Source of the DNA: Gracilariopsis chorda
Lineage: Eukaryota > Rhodophyta > Florideophyceae > Gracilariales > Gracilariaceae
Direction of reading: 5' to 3'
Length of the DNA: 64,000 nt
NCBI GenBank assembly: GCA_003194525.1
Contig: NBIV01000115.1
Location: forward strand, 124,001-188,000
The position numbers and the translations under genes are program-made. The notes beneath the pieces were generated by a model, which had not been told where the DNA came from, did no database searches, and saw nothing but the letters and a program-made list of their open reading frames with translations. This document shows, in pieces, positions 33,966 through 43,876 of this stretch (position 1 is its first letter; each line of letters begins with the position of its first letter).

Positions 33966-34165
33966 GGACATGTAGGTTGGATCGTGCCGCAACACGGCTG
34001 TAAAGTTTTCAATAACTGAGTGACTTTCCTGTACCTTTCTATGTTCAACGCTCCACGAATGGCCCTTTCTTAGAGCGGTTTCAAGGAAGTACAGCTCACA
34101 TCAACCAGGGTTACGATTGCTACACCGAATCGTGGTTGGATCTGATATCCTGCGCAAAATTTCGT

Positions 34166-35848
34166 TCAACGCTGTAATCGCTTTGAGAAGTAAGAATCTA
34201 GGGTTCGTGTCCCGAGCGATTTCCGAGCTCTTTTCACACTACCAGCACTCTTATCACGTTTCGTGCAGGAAGATTTTAAGCATTTGTCGATGTGATTGTT
34301 CTGCATCAGGTTATCTCCCGACAGCTTAGAATTGCAAATCGGGCATCTTACTTCCGCTTCAGGAGTTGAGCGCTCTTTCGAGTCCGTGCGCTGGACGTGA
34401 TTTGACACGCCCGTTGGTGTCTGGGAATGATGCAACGTTCCACTCGACTTCTTCTTACCTGAATCAATTCGTTTAGCCTTCCCTATGAAAAACTCTGAGA
34501 TATCAGTAGTTAGCCCATTTCCTTTAAAGGAGTCAGAATCCGAAAAGTTACTAGCCCCAACTGCTAGAAGAGTTAAATCAAATGTTCTCCCTTCTTGTAC
34601 TCCTGCATGCTCTTTAAGGACAGACAAAGCGGTTTTCTTGATGCTTTCGATTGCTTTTGGTATCGCTTTGTTTTGCTGTGAACAACACACAGAAACTATC
34701 TCAGTTGGCATTGGAACAGAGCGAGAAGTCCCAACAAATCCGTCACCACGAAAACGATAGGACACGGATAATGCTCTCGGTCTTCTCGAGAACAACTGTC
34801 CATCACTCCGCAACCGTGAAACTAATCGCGTTATCTGAACTACAAGACGTCGCGAGACATCCTCCATAGTAGTGCAACTCCGACATGAATCTTCGGCTGA
34901 AATAGACTTCGGAGCGTCACCAGAATCAAGAACTTCAGTGTGATCTACTCCGCGACAAAGATTAAGAATGTGAAGAGCGTGTTGCTCATTGCCCAGTATG
35001 GTGCCAAGCCGTCGAATCCCATCCTGACCATCCCCAAACAATTGCAAAACATCAGCTACGGTTTCTATTCCCTCATGTTTCCCGTTGTGCTTGGTCCACG
35101 TGATAATTTTGTCATGAGTGCCATGTCCGAAACCCTGCAATGCTCTTGGTGATAGGGTCTTGAGATATTCAGCAGACTGATCGGGCAAAAAAACGGTCTG
35201 GTCGTTGGGCTTGTTCATGTTAACAGCGAGTTTTGCCAGCTGCTTGGAATGACTAATTCCGGCACATAGCGTAAGCTGTGTCTTAGCAATAAGATATTCT
35301 CGGAGTTGGTGTGAAAGCTGTGAAGCGACCATGAGCAGTCGCCGCAGTTCATCATCATCGGTTCTTCCAAATACATGACCTCGAAAGAGAAAAGGAGCGC
35401 CACCATTCTCAATTTCGGATAGAGCAAGCTCTGTGACATCTATGAACACTTCATCAAATCCAAGTCTCTGACAAGCACAAAACGGAGGCTTTGTATTGGA
35501 CATGGCAGCAGCTTCCCTTGCACGGTCTGCAAGCCAAGCCCTGATGGCGGTAACAACTTCCAAACTAGCTTCGCGAAACGGGGTTAAATCCGAACCGTCG
35601 ATGCAAACAAGCTCCGGACACTTTTGCAGAGCGTGTGATACGGGGGTCATTTTCTGAACAGCACCCTTTGCACGACTTCGAGCAACATAGTTGCTGGTGA
35701 CACACAAGTGCTTTTGAACGATGACGACCGGTTTGTCCTTGAGATGAGGGCGAGCACGAATCGCTACAGATGCGTAAAAGCAATCCAAGTCAAATGCTAT
35801 TATGGCTCGGGAGGTCACGGGGCGCTGCCTTTTTCTCCGAATCGACAT
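34166..35848 (-). CDS. POLI: Y-family DNA polymerase iota with UBZ finger
   Basis: A 560-residue translesion polymerase. The palm carries D20 (AFDLDCFYA) and D132-E133 (LGFDEVFIDVTE). CVTSNYVAR, CPELVCIDGSDLTPFREAS and LCAGISHSKQLAKLAVN follow the Pol iota pattern rather than eta or kappa. A little-finger domain extends to about 430. The tail has a C2HC ubiquitin-binding zinc finger (CPIC...HIDKC, about 502-522) and ends with RTLDSYFSKR, a PCNA-binding (PIP-like) motif. It inserts nucleotides opposite damaged bases in the nucleus. Animal Pol iota uses two UBM motifs instead of a UBZ, so this arrangement is unusual. The start is the ATG at 35848. Confidence 0.88.
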   Translation of the reverse strand: MSIRRKRQRPVTSRAIIAFDLDCFYASVAIRARPHLKDKPVVIVQKHLCVTSNYVARSRAKGAVQKMTPVSHALQKCPELVCIDGSDLTPFREASLEVVTAIRAWLADRAREAAAMSNTKPPFCACQRLGFDEVFIDVTELALSEIENGGAPFLFRGHVFGRTDDDELRRLLMVASQLSHQLREYLIAKTQLTLCAGISHSKQLAKLAVNMNKPNDQTVFLPDQSAEYLKTLSPRALQGFGHGTHDKIITWTKHNGKHEGIETVADVLQLFGDGQDGIRRLGTILGNEQHALHILNLCRGVDHTEVLDSGDAPKSISAEDSCRSCTTMEDVSRRLVVQITRLVSRLRSDGQLFSRRPRALSVSYRFRGDGFVGTSRSVPMPTEIVSVCCSQQNKAIPKAIESIKKTALSVLKEHAGVQEGRTFDLTLLAVGASNFSDSDSFKGNGLTTDISEFFIGKAKRIDSGKKKSSGTLHHSQTPTGVSNHVQRTDSKERSTPEAEVRCPICNSKLSGDNLMQNNHIDKCLKSSCTKRDKSAGSVKRARKSLGTRTLDSYFSKRLQR

Positions 35849-36436
35849 GGTATGCTAATACGAGCTGTGGATTGGTGGTCCTAGTCCACCTAGCACTTAC
35901 ATCAGCTGCTTGAGAGGACTTGGCTTTGCCGTATCCTTCTTGATGCTCTTATTCCCTTAATGATTTCCTTCACCTCTTCCCCGCAGCGAGCCCCAAGAAT
36001 GCGATGATGAGGAAGGGAAGGGGTGGGGAGTGTCCAAGAGGATCACAGACAGATCATGCAATATGTAAAATAGAGCCAAAAACGGGAAAACGAAACATAA
36101 AAGCACAACAAAATAGTGGAATTGGCGCATAATTGGCGGTAGCAAGTGAGAGACAAGAGCCATATTGATTGTGGTGCGAAGAATGACCGGAGTTGATTGG
36201 CCGGGAGCACTGAAATGAACGAGCAGATAATTAGTAGTTCTGCTGTAATGCTGGACGGAGGAACAGCGAAGGCGATCAACTCCACTGCTGCGATGTAGAG
36301 AGCGCCTTCGGACTCAGCCTGCAGACGCGCTTCACATTCGCCAGCCCCCACTCCGCTCCCCCTTCCGTTGACCGTCCTCCTCTTCTTCCCCCCTGCGCTC
36401 TCACCACCACCCTCGTCACCAACAGCAGCTTTCGCA
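35849..36436. other. divergent promoter region, Pol iota / Sec31
   Basis: 588 bases between diverging genes. The plus strand becomes C-rich over the last 100 bases before the Sec31 ATG. No motif copy. Confidence 0.5.
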
Positions 36437-39400
36437 ATGGGCGTTCTCGCCGAGCTGGGCCGCCTGGCAATCGGCGCTTGGTCCCCAGGCGGCATTGGCG
36501 GCGGATACATCGCATCAGGCACTTACGCGGGAGCACTTGATACATCCTTCAACGGCACATCCTCCCTCGAACTCATCGCAGTCGATATCGTCCACGCCAA
36601 ATTATCAGTCACTACCGATGTCAGACTTCACGAAAAGTTCACTTCAATCGACTGGAGCATACCGTCTCGATCCTATCCAGCGGGCCTCATTGCTGGCGGA
36701 CTCAACGATGGAACCGTTCGCATTTGGGACGCAGCTAAGCTTATTCGCTCCAAGCCATCAGACGATGAGAACAGAGCTGTGGTATTTGGTGGGCCGTCCG
36801 CCGCCAAACATCACTCCGCGCCAGTCCGAGCACTTTCTTTTAATCCTTTCCAGCCAACCCGACTCGCGACCGGAAGTGCAGATGGCACCGTTTCAATCTG
36901 GGAACTTAACAATCCCTCCGCGGGCCCGTCCGTCAGGCATCCAGCTGGTCAAGCTCCGTCTGGAGCTTCCGCACCGAAAGAAGAGGTCACCGCTGCAGCA
37001 TGGAACAGAAAAGCACAGCACATTCTTGCTTCCGCGACTAGTTCAGGCGTCATGAACGTATGGGATCTCAACCATAACAGACAAGTTATAAGCATTCGAA
37101 ACCCTCGCGGTCGTCTCCGTTGTTCATCTCTCGCGTGGCATCCAGACATTGCCACTCAGATCATCATGACATGTGACCAAGATGATTCAACAGGCGCTTT
37201 GTTATGGGATCTGAGAAATGCATCCCAACCGATTATGACATTTACGCATCATTCATCGCAAGGTGTGGCTTCGGCCAGCTGGTGCACCCACGATTCAGAC
37301 TTACTGCTCACTTCATCACGGGACTCACGAACAGTAGTTGTATCTGTTTCCACGGGTGAAATTGTTTCAGAAGCGCCGCAAGCGGCGAACTGGAACTTTG
37401 ATGTCAAGTGGTCTTCTCGCATTCCGGGCCTCTACCTTTCATCCTCCGTTGACGCACGCCTCACAGTTAACTCAATGATGACGTCCACTACAGCGCCCTC
37501 TGTATCCAGCGAGACAGCGATGGCATTAGCAGAATCTTTCGGAGAGGCTGCTGGTGGTTTTCAGGCTGCAGTCCCTGATAAGTCACCTCGAGCATCAGAA
37601 TCTCAGCGCGTGGCATACAATTTTGCGAGACCACCGAAATGGTTTAGGAGGCCAGTGTCTATATCATTAGCATTCGGCGGATCTCAGGCGTCTCTTTTCA
37701 TAAAAGACAAGGCCAGTAAGGTGGAGCTGGAATCCTTCCAGGAGACTGTTACGCTCCCGAAAGATGATGTCGAACGTCTTGACGGTATGCTTATGGATCT
37801 TACTTCTGACGATCCGAAACTTGCACATGAGTGGTGTGAAAAGGCAGGCTCAGCCGCTGAAACTCCACATGATAAGATGGCCTGGGATGCTCTTTCTATA
37901 ATGTTCCAAACTGACTCTCGACGCAAGCTGTTATCTTACCTTGGTTTTGACTTACCTCCTATCGACGCTGGCGACGATATAACTACCCACGTTTATGGAC
38001 TAACCCAGTCACACCCTCTGTCTGTCCCGGTGCGCCCGATTGCAATGGATAGCGCTGAGTATGAACAGAATAAGGTTGATCCGACTTCTGAAATTGAAGC
38101 TATAACCAATGGTGTTCCTGGGATGAACCTTAGTGGTCCAGCACCCTGGGAGGTGGGTGAGAGTCCTGTTGATTCTGTGAACGTAAAGAGCAGCATATTG
38201 GACGGTGATGACACCATAAACGGCCTAGAATCAGACGCTACTAGACCCAACGGTGAGGCAAAAGATACGGGCGAGGCAACTGGTGACGCCAAGTCATTCT
38301 CAGGGAAATCAAAGGAGGAGATGGATGCCATAATAAAACGCTCAGTGATAGTTGGTGATTTCAAGACAGCAGTGGAAGCATGCCTTCACGTTGGAAGAAC
38401 AGCTGATGCCCTCGTAATCGCCCACGCCGGAGGTCCTGAAATGTGGCTAAACACACAAGCTGAGTATCTTTCAAGAGCAAGTCTGTCAGCGGGATCAAAA
38501 ATTGTCGGTGCGATTGCGGGCCCACGGAGTAAAATGGATGAGTATATTAGAGAGTCAGCTGAAGAGGGGAAAGAGTCATGGAAGGAAGCACTTGCTGTTA
38601 TTCTTACATACTGCCCTGCAGAGGAACTATCAGAAGCATGTACTGCTCTTGGTCAACGACTGCTTCTGAAAAAGAACTACGCTGCTGCGTTGTTCTGCTT
38701 CATATGTGGCAACAACACGAGAATGGCTGCGATCGCGTGGACTCGAGATCCAGTACCTTCGTCGAAGTCAATATCAATGATGATGGCTGACCGAATTGAA
38801 AGACTCGTACTCCTGGTTCAAAGGGTTCGCCTTATCACAGCCGCGACCATGTTGGCTCAAGGGGAACGAGAAATTGGTTCCGTAAGAGCACTGGATGAAG
38901 TAAGCGGATCTGTTTTGTGTGAATATGGTGCCCTGCTATCCATGCAGGGTGAGTTCTCTTCAGCTATCACATACCTCAGCGGTCTGGACCCCAGCTATAG
39001 TTGCGCGTATGGCACAGCAGAAGATCTACACACAAAGGCGTCTGACTGTTTGGCAATCGAAGACTCAATGTCAATGGTGTCTCACCAGCAGACTGATTCC
39101 TACGCACAGTCATACGAAACGCCGGGAAATCCGTACGGCGCCCATTACGGTGCAGCCGAAGTTCCGTATGTGCAATCATCGTACGCGGGGGCACAAGTCC
39201 CTGCCCAAAATAGTTGGTCAACGCGTCCGCCGGTCCCAGCTCCTATGGTTCCATCACCAGGGGTCGGGGCAGGCGGAATTGGCGCAAGGCCATTTTCGTC
39301 GCCTGCTCCCCAAGTGCCATCTCCCGCAGTCGCTAGTCCGCCCCACCCTCAAAGTATGTATTCCACTCAAACTACCACTGCAGAGAGAAGTTCGTACGAC

Positions 39401-40261
39401 ACTTTTGCCGCGTACAACGAAGTGCCAGCCCATAATACCACCCCGTACCAGATGCCTCCTCCGGTGATTCCGCCGCCTTCTGCCGATCAAAGCTCACCTC
39501 ACCCTCCGGCTGTCAGTCCGTACGGTGCGGCAATGACACCAGTGACGCCTCAAGTTCCGATGCCCATTGCACCTGGGATGGCACCCGTCCTGCAGCCGCT
39601 TCGGAACATGGGACTTCAGACGCCTCCTGGTGCAGGTATTGCTCCAAGCCCAGGAATAGAGCCAACGGCAGCATTACCACCTCCTCCGCCTCCTGCGCCC
39701 CCAGTTGTGGACGGAAGTGCTCCGCCTCCCTCATCGTATCATTCAAATGCCAAACGTGGCTCTGGTCAGAATCTTCCACCCTCCGCCGAAGTTGCTGTTC
39801 ATGAGACACGTCGCGCCAAACCGCTTTCAAGTTCAGGAACTCCTGCGGGCCCTCCTCGTCGCTCAGGATCCACATCATCGTCCCTTTCTGCACTTGGTAT
39901 TGGCACGGTACTCTTGGAAAAGGCCGATGTTACAAAGGTTCCACCAAATCAACAGGTGATCGTGAAAGCGCTACGAGGCTCGTACATGTACGCTCGAAGC
40001 CTCAGTCAAGTCCCCAGATATAAGAAGAAGATGGACGATGTCAGCAAGAAGTTGGGCAGACTGTTGGCGGCGCTGAACAACAAACTTGTTGAACCCCCAG
40101 TTGTAGATTTGTTGGTCTCGATGAGTCAGTCTATAGAGAAGGGTAATTACGACGAGGCGAGTGTGATTGTTAGTACACTAACAAAGAAACACTGGGATGC
40201 ACACTCGCAATGGATTCAGGGACTGAAAAGACTGATAGAATGTGTGCTAACTGGCCGCTAG
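36437..40261 (+). CDS. SEC31: COPII outer-coat protein Sec31
   Basis: A 1274-residue COPII subunit that with Sec13 forms the outer cage of ER-to-Golgi vesicles. The N-terminal beta-propeller (about 1-350) has WD repeats, starting RLAIGAWSPGG and GTYAGALD, with VRIWDAAK and VSIWELN units. An alpha-solenoid follows at about 600-870 (KEEMDAIIKRSVIVGDFKTA, TADALVIAHAGG). A Pro-rich region at about 880-1180 is the part that binds Sec23. The C-terminal helical domain matches the SRA1/Sec31 type (YARSLSQVPRYKKKMDD). Intronless despite its size. The frame opens at 36368 with a TTG; the ATG at 36437 begins the conserved propeller. Confidence 0.95.
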   Translation: MGVLAELGRLAIGAWSPGGIGGGYIASGTYAGALDTSFNGTSSLELIAVDIVHAKLSVTTDVRLHEKFTSIDWSIPSRSYPAGLIAGGLNDGTVRIWDAAKLIRSKPSDDENRAVVFGGPSAAKHHSAPVRALSFNPFQPTRLATGSADGTVSIWELNNPSAGPSVRHPAGQAPSGASAPKEEVTAAAWNRKAQHILASATSSGVMNVWDLNHNRQVISIRNPRGRLRCSSLAWHPDIATQIIMTCDQDDSTGALLWDLRNASQPIMTFTHHSSQGVASASWCTHDSDLLLTSSRDSRTVVVSVSTGEIVSEAPQAANWNFDVKWSSRIPGLYLSSSVDARLTVNSMMTSTTAPSVSSETAMALAESFGEAAGGFQAAVPDKSPRASESQRVAYNFARPPKWFRRPVSISLAFGGSQASLFIKDKASKVELESFQETVTLPKDDVERLDGMLMDLTSDDPKLAHEWCEKAGSAAETPHDKMAWDALSIMFQTDSRRKLLSYLGFDLPPIDAGDDITTHVYGLTQSHPLSVPVRPIAMDSAEYEQNKVDPTSEIEAITNGVPGMNLSGPAPWEVGESPVDSVNVKSSILDGDDTINGLESDATRPNGEAKDTGEATGDAKSFSGKSKEEMDAIIKRSVIVGDFKTAVEACLHVGRTADALVIAHAGGPEMWLNTQAEYLSRASLSAGSKIVGAIAGPRSKMDEYIRESAEEGKESWKEALAVILTYCPAEELSEACTALGQRLLLKKNYAAALFCFICGNNTRMAAIAWTRDPVPSSKSISMMMADRIERLVLLVQRVRLITAATMLAQGEREIGSVRALDEVSGSVLCEYGALLSMQGEFSSAITYLSGLDPSYSCAYGTAEDLHTKASDCLAIEDSMSMVSHQQTDSYAQSYETPGNPYGAHYGAAEVPYVQSSYAGAQVPAQNSWSTRPPVPAPMVPSPGVGAGGIGARPFSSPAPQVPSPAVASPPHPQSMYSTQTTTAERSSYDTFAAYNEVPAHNTTPYQMPPPVIPPPSADQSSPHPPAVSPYGAAMTPVTPQVPMPIAPGMAPVLQPLRNMGLQTPPGAGIAPSPGIEPTAALPPPPPPAPPVVDGSAPPPSSYHSNAKRGSGQNLPPSAEVAVHETRRAKPLSSSGTPAGPPRRSGSTSSSLSALGIGTVLLEKADVTKVPPNQQVIVKALRGSYMYARSLSQVPRYKKKMDDVSKKLGRLLAALNNKLVEPPVVDLLVSMSQSIEKGNYDEASVIVSTLTKKHWDAHSQWIQGLKRLIECVLTGR

Positions 40262-40393
40262 TTATAGACTTGTACGAGGCAAAACCTAAGCTGACTTCGG
40301 CGGCAGCTATCTTTGGATAAAGGTAGATCGACGAAAGTGGGGTATGCATCTATTGCTTTAAACTCGCGAGTTTGCACAGATTAACTCTTTCAA

Positions 40394-41104
40394 CTAGACT
40401 TTCATAATGTCCGCCTCTTTTTGTTTAAGCATCTTATCAACTTGCTTGATGTACTTGTCAGTTAACTTTTGCACCTCATCTTGCATGGTCATGCTTTCGT
40501 CCTTCCCGAGATTGTTCTTCTTTTCCTGTTTTTTAAGTGCATCAACGGCGTCGCGTCTGATATTTCGAATGGCAATCCGTCCTTCCTCTGCAATAGCCTT
40601 GACTTGTTTAGCGAGTTCCTTTCTCCTTTCTTCTGTGAGCTGTGGTACCGCAAGTCTGATTTTCGAGCCGTCACTGTTTGGCGTAATGCCGACGTCGCTC
40701 TGCATTATTGCCTTCTCGACGTCTTGGATTGCGTTCTTGTCGTAGGGCTCCACTACCAGTGTAGATGTTCCACTGACCGAAACGCTTGCAAGTTGATTCA
40801 GCGGCGTGTCCGCGCCGTAATACGAGACCAGCACTCGGTCAAGGATCGATGGACTTGCTCGGCCAGTTCGCACTGTATTGAAGTTGGTTTGTACTGAATC
40901 AATAGTCTTATTCATGCGCTCTTCAGACTTTTTTGCTGTTTCATTCTGCGTGAGCTCACTCCGGATTGTTGGTGTGTAAATCCGCGAGCGATGTGAACGA
41001 GAAAGGCGAAGAGACTGAGGCCGTGAGATGCCGTGACGGACAATATCATACCTGAGTCCGAGGCCGCACGGAACGCTTGTAACGCAAAACGCAGTATGGT
41101 TCAT
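40394..41104 (-). CDS. organellar ribosome recycling factor
   Basis: A 236-residue RRF that splits post-termination ribosomes together with EF-G. The core from about residue 60 has NFNTVRTGRASPSILDRV, the DTPLNQLASVSV and YDKNAIQDVEKAI blocks, then IRLAVPQLTEERRKELAKQ and the C-terminal helix ending DKMLKQKEADIMKV. The first 60 residues are Arg/Ser-rich, an organelle leader. Plastid and mitochondrion cannot be told apart. The start is the ATG at 41104; upstream only TTG. Stops of Sec31 and this gene are about 130 bases apart. Confidence 0.93.
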   Translation of the reverse strand: MNHTAFCVTSVPCGLGLRYDIVRHGISRPQSLRLSRSHRSRIYTPTIRSELTQNETAKKSEERMNKTIDSVQTNFNTVRTGRASPSILDRVLVSYYGADTPLNQLASVSVSGTSTLVVEPYDKNAIQDVEKAIMQSDVGITPNSDGSKIRLAVPQLTEERRKELAKQVKAIAEEGRIAIRNIRRDAVDALKKQEKKNNLGKDESMTMQDEVQKLTDKYIKQVDKMLKQKEADIMKV

Positions 41105-41387
41105 CACGCAGCTTAATGGGCTAACCAAGATGAAATTGACTTGAGTGTGGTGATGCGATAAATCCAAGTACTTCGAACCTCAGGTCAGGCAGCGTTCATG
41201 TGCGAGGAACGGGGCATGGGTCTTCGATTAACTGCGGTGAGCTGCGCACGGTGGGGTCGTGGGCACAGCGGAGATTTGCACGAGCTGTCAAGGTTCTAGT
41301 GATCTAAGATCAGGCGTATTTTTGTGAATTTCTTCTTTAGAAATTAAAATTATGAGATACTTGGATAGCAATTGTAAACAGTGGGAC

Positions 41388-41459
41388 CCACAGGAGACAA
41401 AGAAATATTTCACTTACTCAGTGTGGGTAGGTAAAATATTTCTCTGTCTCCAGCTGTGG
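41388..41459. ncRNA. long stem-loop, possible small-RNA precursor
   Basis: Left arm 41388-41417 and right arm 41427-41459 pair over about 27 of 30 positions (CCACAG/CTGTGG at the base, GAAATATTT/AAATATTTC in the middle) with a 9-base loop. One 3-base bulge and a few mismatches resemble a microRNA precursor rather than a bacterial terminator. Strand is unknown and no transcript evidence exists. Confidence 0.4.
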
Positions 41460-43085
41460 TACAACGGAGTACGAACTCATCTTTGATACTCTTGGAAACC
41501 CTTTACCAACGTTACCGTTACACCTCAAAGCTGGAAATGACGATACGAATACAGATAGCGTTAAAAGATCACTCTAAGCAAAAAGGAGACAGAGCAAGGC
41601 CATGAAGCAGACTTGCTTGCGGAGATTTATATCTTCACCGGTCTACCACTTCACATCGCAGATCTCTTGAACCACCCACTCTTCGCTTGCAGCACAAATC
41701 ATCTTAAAAATGCTCCCGTGCTACGCATCCACGACGTACAGTTAGTTTGACATGTTTACGTTGCTGCATCCAAACCCCCCTTAAGATTTGTATATGTATT
41801 CTTTCATTCCTCCTGTTGGTGAAACCCGCTCATGACCCGGTGAGTTAGAGAAGGTTGTTTTAAAATGAATCTATCTCCACCCGTACCCAAAACTAGAACC
41901 TTATTACGAGAATTGCTGTTGTAGCATCGCATAGGCCTCCGTAGATTGCGACGTATTGTGAACAGCTTATTCTCAGTCGTAAGGAAGCAGAAGAAAAGGG
42001 GTCCCGTACTACTCTACCTTATCATTTCATTCTGCATGACGGGCGAAGACATATTTGTACAGCTCCTACTTCAGTGAGACGATTAACGAGATGGATTGAA
42101 ACCTCTCCCTGACCATCTGGCTTTTTGCTATCTGCAGGCTTTGAGAAAGACCAATCCATAGAACTACTCTGGGCATTGCCGAATGAAAATCATATCCTTG
42201 TACATTTTGGAGTTTCCTTCATGTTGAGAAATACCTGATCTCTACAAGCATTGATGAGTCCTCTTTTCCAATACCAGAATGAAATGTTTACCGTGGCGGC
42301 ATGAGTTTGATCCGTCCATAACTCGTGATTTCGTTCGTCTGACATTGCAGATTGGAAAAACCAATTTTGTTTCGTGCATAAACCGCAGCGTGAAAGTCTG
42401 GAGCTTGAAACTTGGAATGATCATGCATTTCAACCAGAAATGCTCATTTGGGACCAGAAATGATCATTTTGGAGAGAGCTCGTACATGCATATCTGTGTA
42501 TGGAATCCATTTAGGGTGCCTTCAAAAGAAATATTTGAAGATGGCTATCGTATGTGCATCAACATCATGTTATAGAAAATGCACGAAAAACTTGGCGCCT
42601 CGAGAGTTCAGGTTGGCACAGATTTCCTTTGAACCCGTGCAAACAATGATGAAAATCTCAAATGAAGGGCTTATCAAGTCACTCAACGGGCAACGCACAC
42701 GCGCAAAGCTGACAAACCACGAGAGGCCAGACCTTTAAGAACAAAACCATGCAGCAGTCAAAGCATATTGGTTGTTGTGGATATTTATCGACTGATGAAG
42801 TTTCCACTCCAACGTTTAGGCCTTTGCCGCACAATCACGATGAGCTAAGATTCCACAATGCCTTCGATATTGGGAAGTTGAGGGCTCACGACAATCTTTT
42901 CACACTATTAAACTGGGAAGACCGATGCACTTTCAGAACTGTTCACAAGTTCAGTGCGCTCGGCAATCTTCTGCAATTCACTCACGATTTTTCTACCTCA
43001 GGATAAGAACTATTTGTCCACATGTTTATTTGCTGGGCTTTTTGTTCCGAATAGACGACAGTCCTTTTTTTCTTTTTGATTGCAG

Positions 43086-43376
43086 AAGCGTGGGGCCAGA
43101 TTACGACGACAGATTAGAAATTCTTACTCAAAGAAGGCCAGCAAGCTCTTTGAGCACTTACGGGTAGAAGATAAATATCATCCATATTCTTTTGTTTTCT
43201 TTTGGGAGAAGACGGAGGTTCTAATATCCTACCCTGTTTTTGTTTCTAGTATCAAAGGACAGAATGCTCTGCATCATTTTGTGCCTTTGTCCTGCAGTTA
43301 CCGCTTCATGCTCAAGATGGAACTGCAGTACAAGAGCAAGAAATTGAATCTTGCAAAACCTCTTGATGACATATGA
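43086..43376 (+). CDS. possible exons of an unidentified gene
   Basis: A strong pyrimidine tract ending GATTGCAG (43085) leads into a basic stretch (KRGARLRRQIRNSYSKKASK) that runs to a possible donor GTAGAA near 43169. A second strong acceptor, TTTCTAG before about 43249, opens a stretch ending in TGA at 43376. No domain recognised. An upstream ATG frame at 42749-43006 might supply the start. Confidence 0.3.
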   Translation, partial: KRGARLRRQIRNSYSKKASKLFEHLRVEDKYHPYSFVFFWEKTEVLISYPVFVSSIKGQNALHHFVPLSCSYRFMLKMELQYKSKKLNLAKPLDDI

Positions 43377-43825
43377 TGTGTCAAATTCCAGGTGCATTGC
43401 GACAGGATGCAGTTCGGCCACATGCCTCACATGCAATTGCACTGACGTAACCCATCTGCCTTTCTCGTATTCAGCGGCAGTGTACATTCCGGAAATTCTT
43501 CCGGAAATATACTACACTTTCGAAGGCATCATCGCGCTGTTTCGCTCCCTTAAAGTATATTGAAACCCGGACCTGCGCATTCACAGAAATGCTTGAGCCT
43601 TGCTTTGCGAGTTCGTCTTCTTCGTCGTTTCCGCAGGGCCCGCAATATCCAGATACCTAAGATTAATCTTCATTCTTCGTCATCGCTTCAGTTCCCTGAA
43701 ACCTGAGCGAGGACGGAGAATGCACGACTGTAGCCTTACAGAATACATGTGACATCTGATGAACTGCTGTTGGTTGTTTTCGAATTGATTTCTGCAAGCA
43801 TTCAACCAAACCGTTGAATTTGTGA

Positions 43826-43876
43826 TACAATCCTTGTACTGCCCTTCCAAGTTGGAAGGGCAGCACAAGGATTGTA
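43826..43876. repeat. 51-base near-perfect palindrome
   Basis: Arms 43826-43850 and 43852-43876 match at 24 of 25 positions around a single central base, with the odd pair a possible G-U on one strand. Smaller hairpins sit on both sides: 43801-43818 (TTCAAC/GTTGAA), 43896-43915 (CGACGCC/GGCGTCG) and 44000-44022 (CCTGTCTT/AAGACAGG). Confidence 0.8.
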
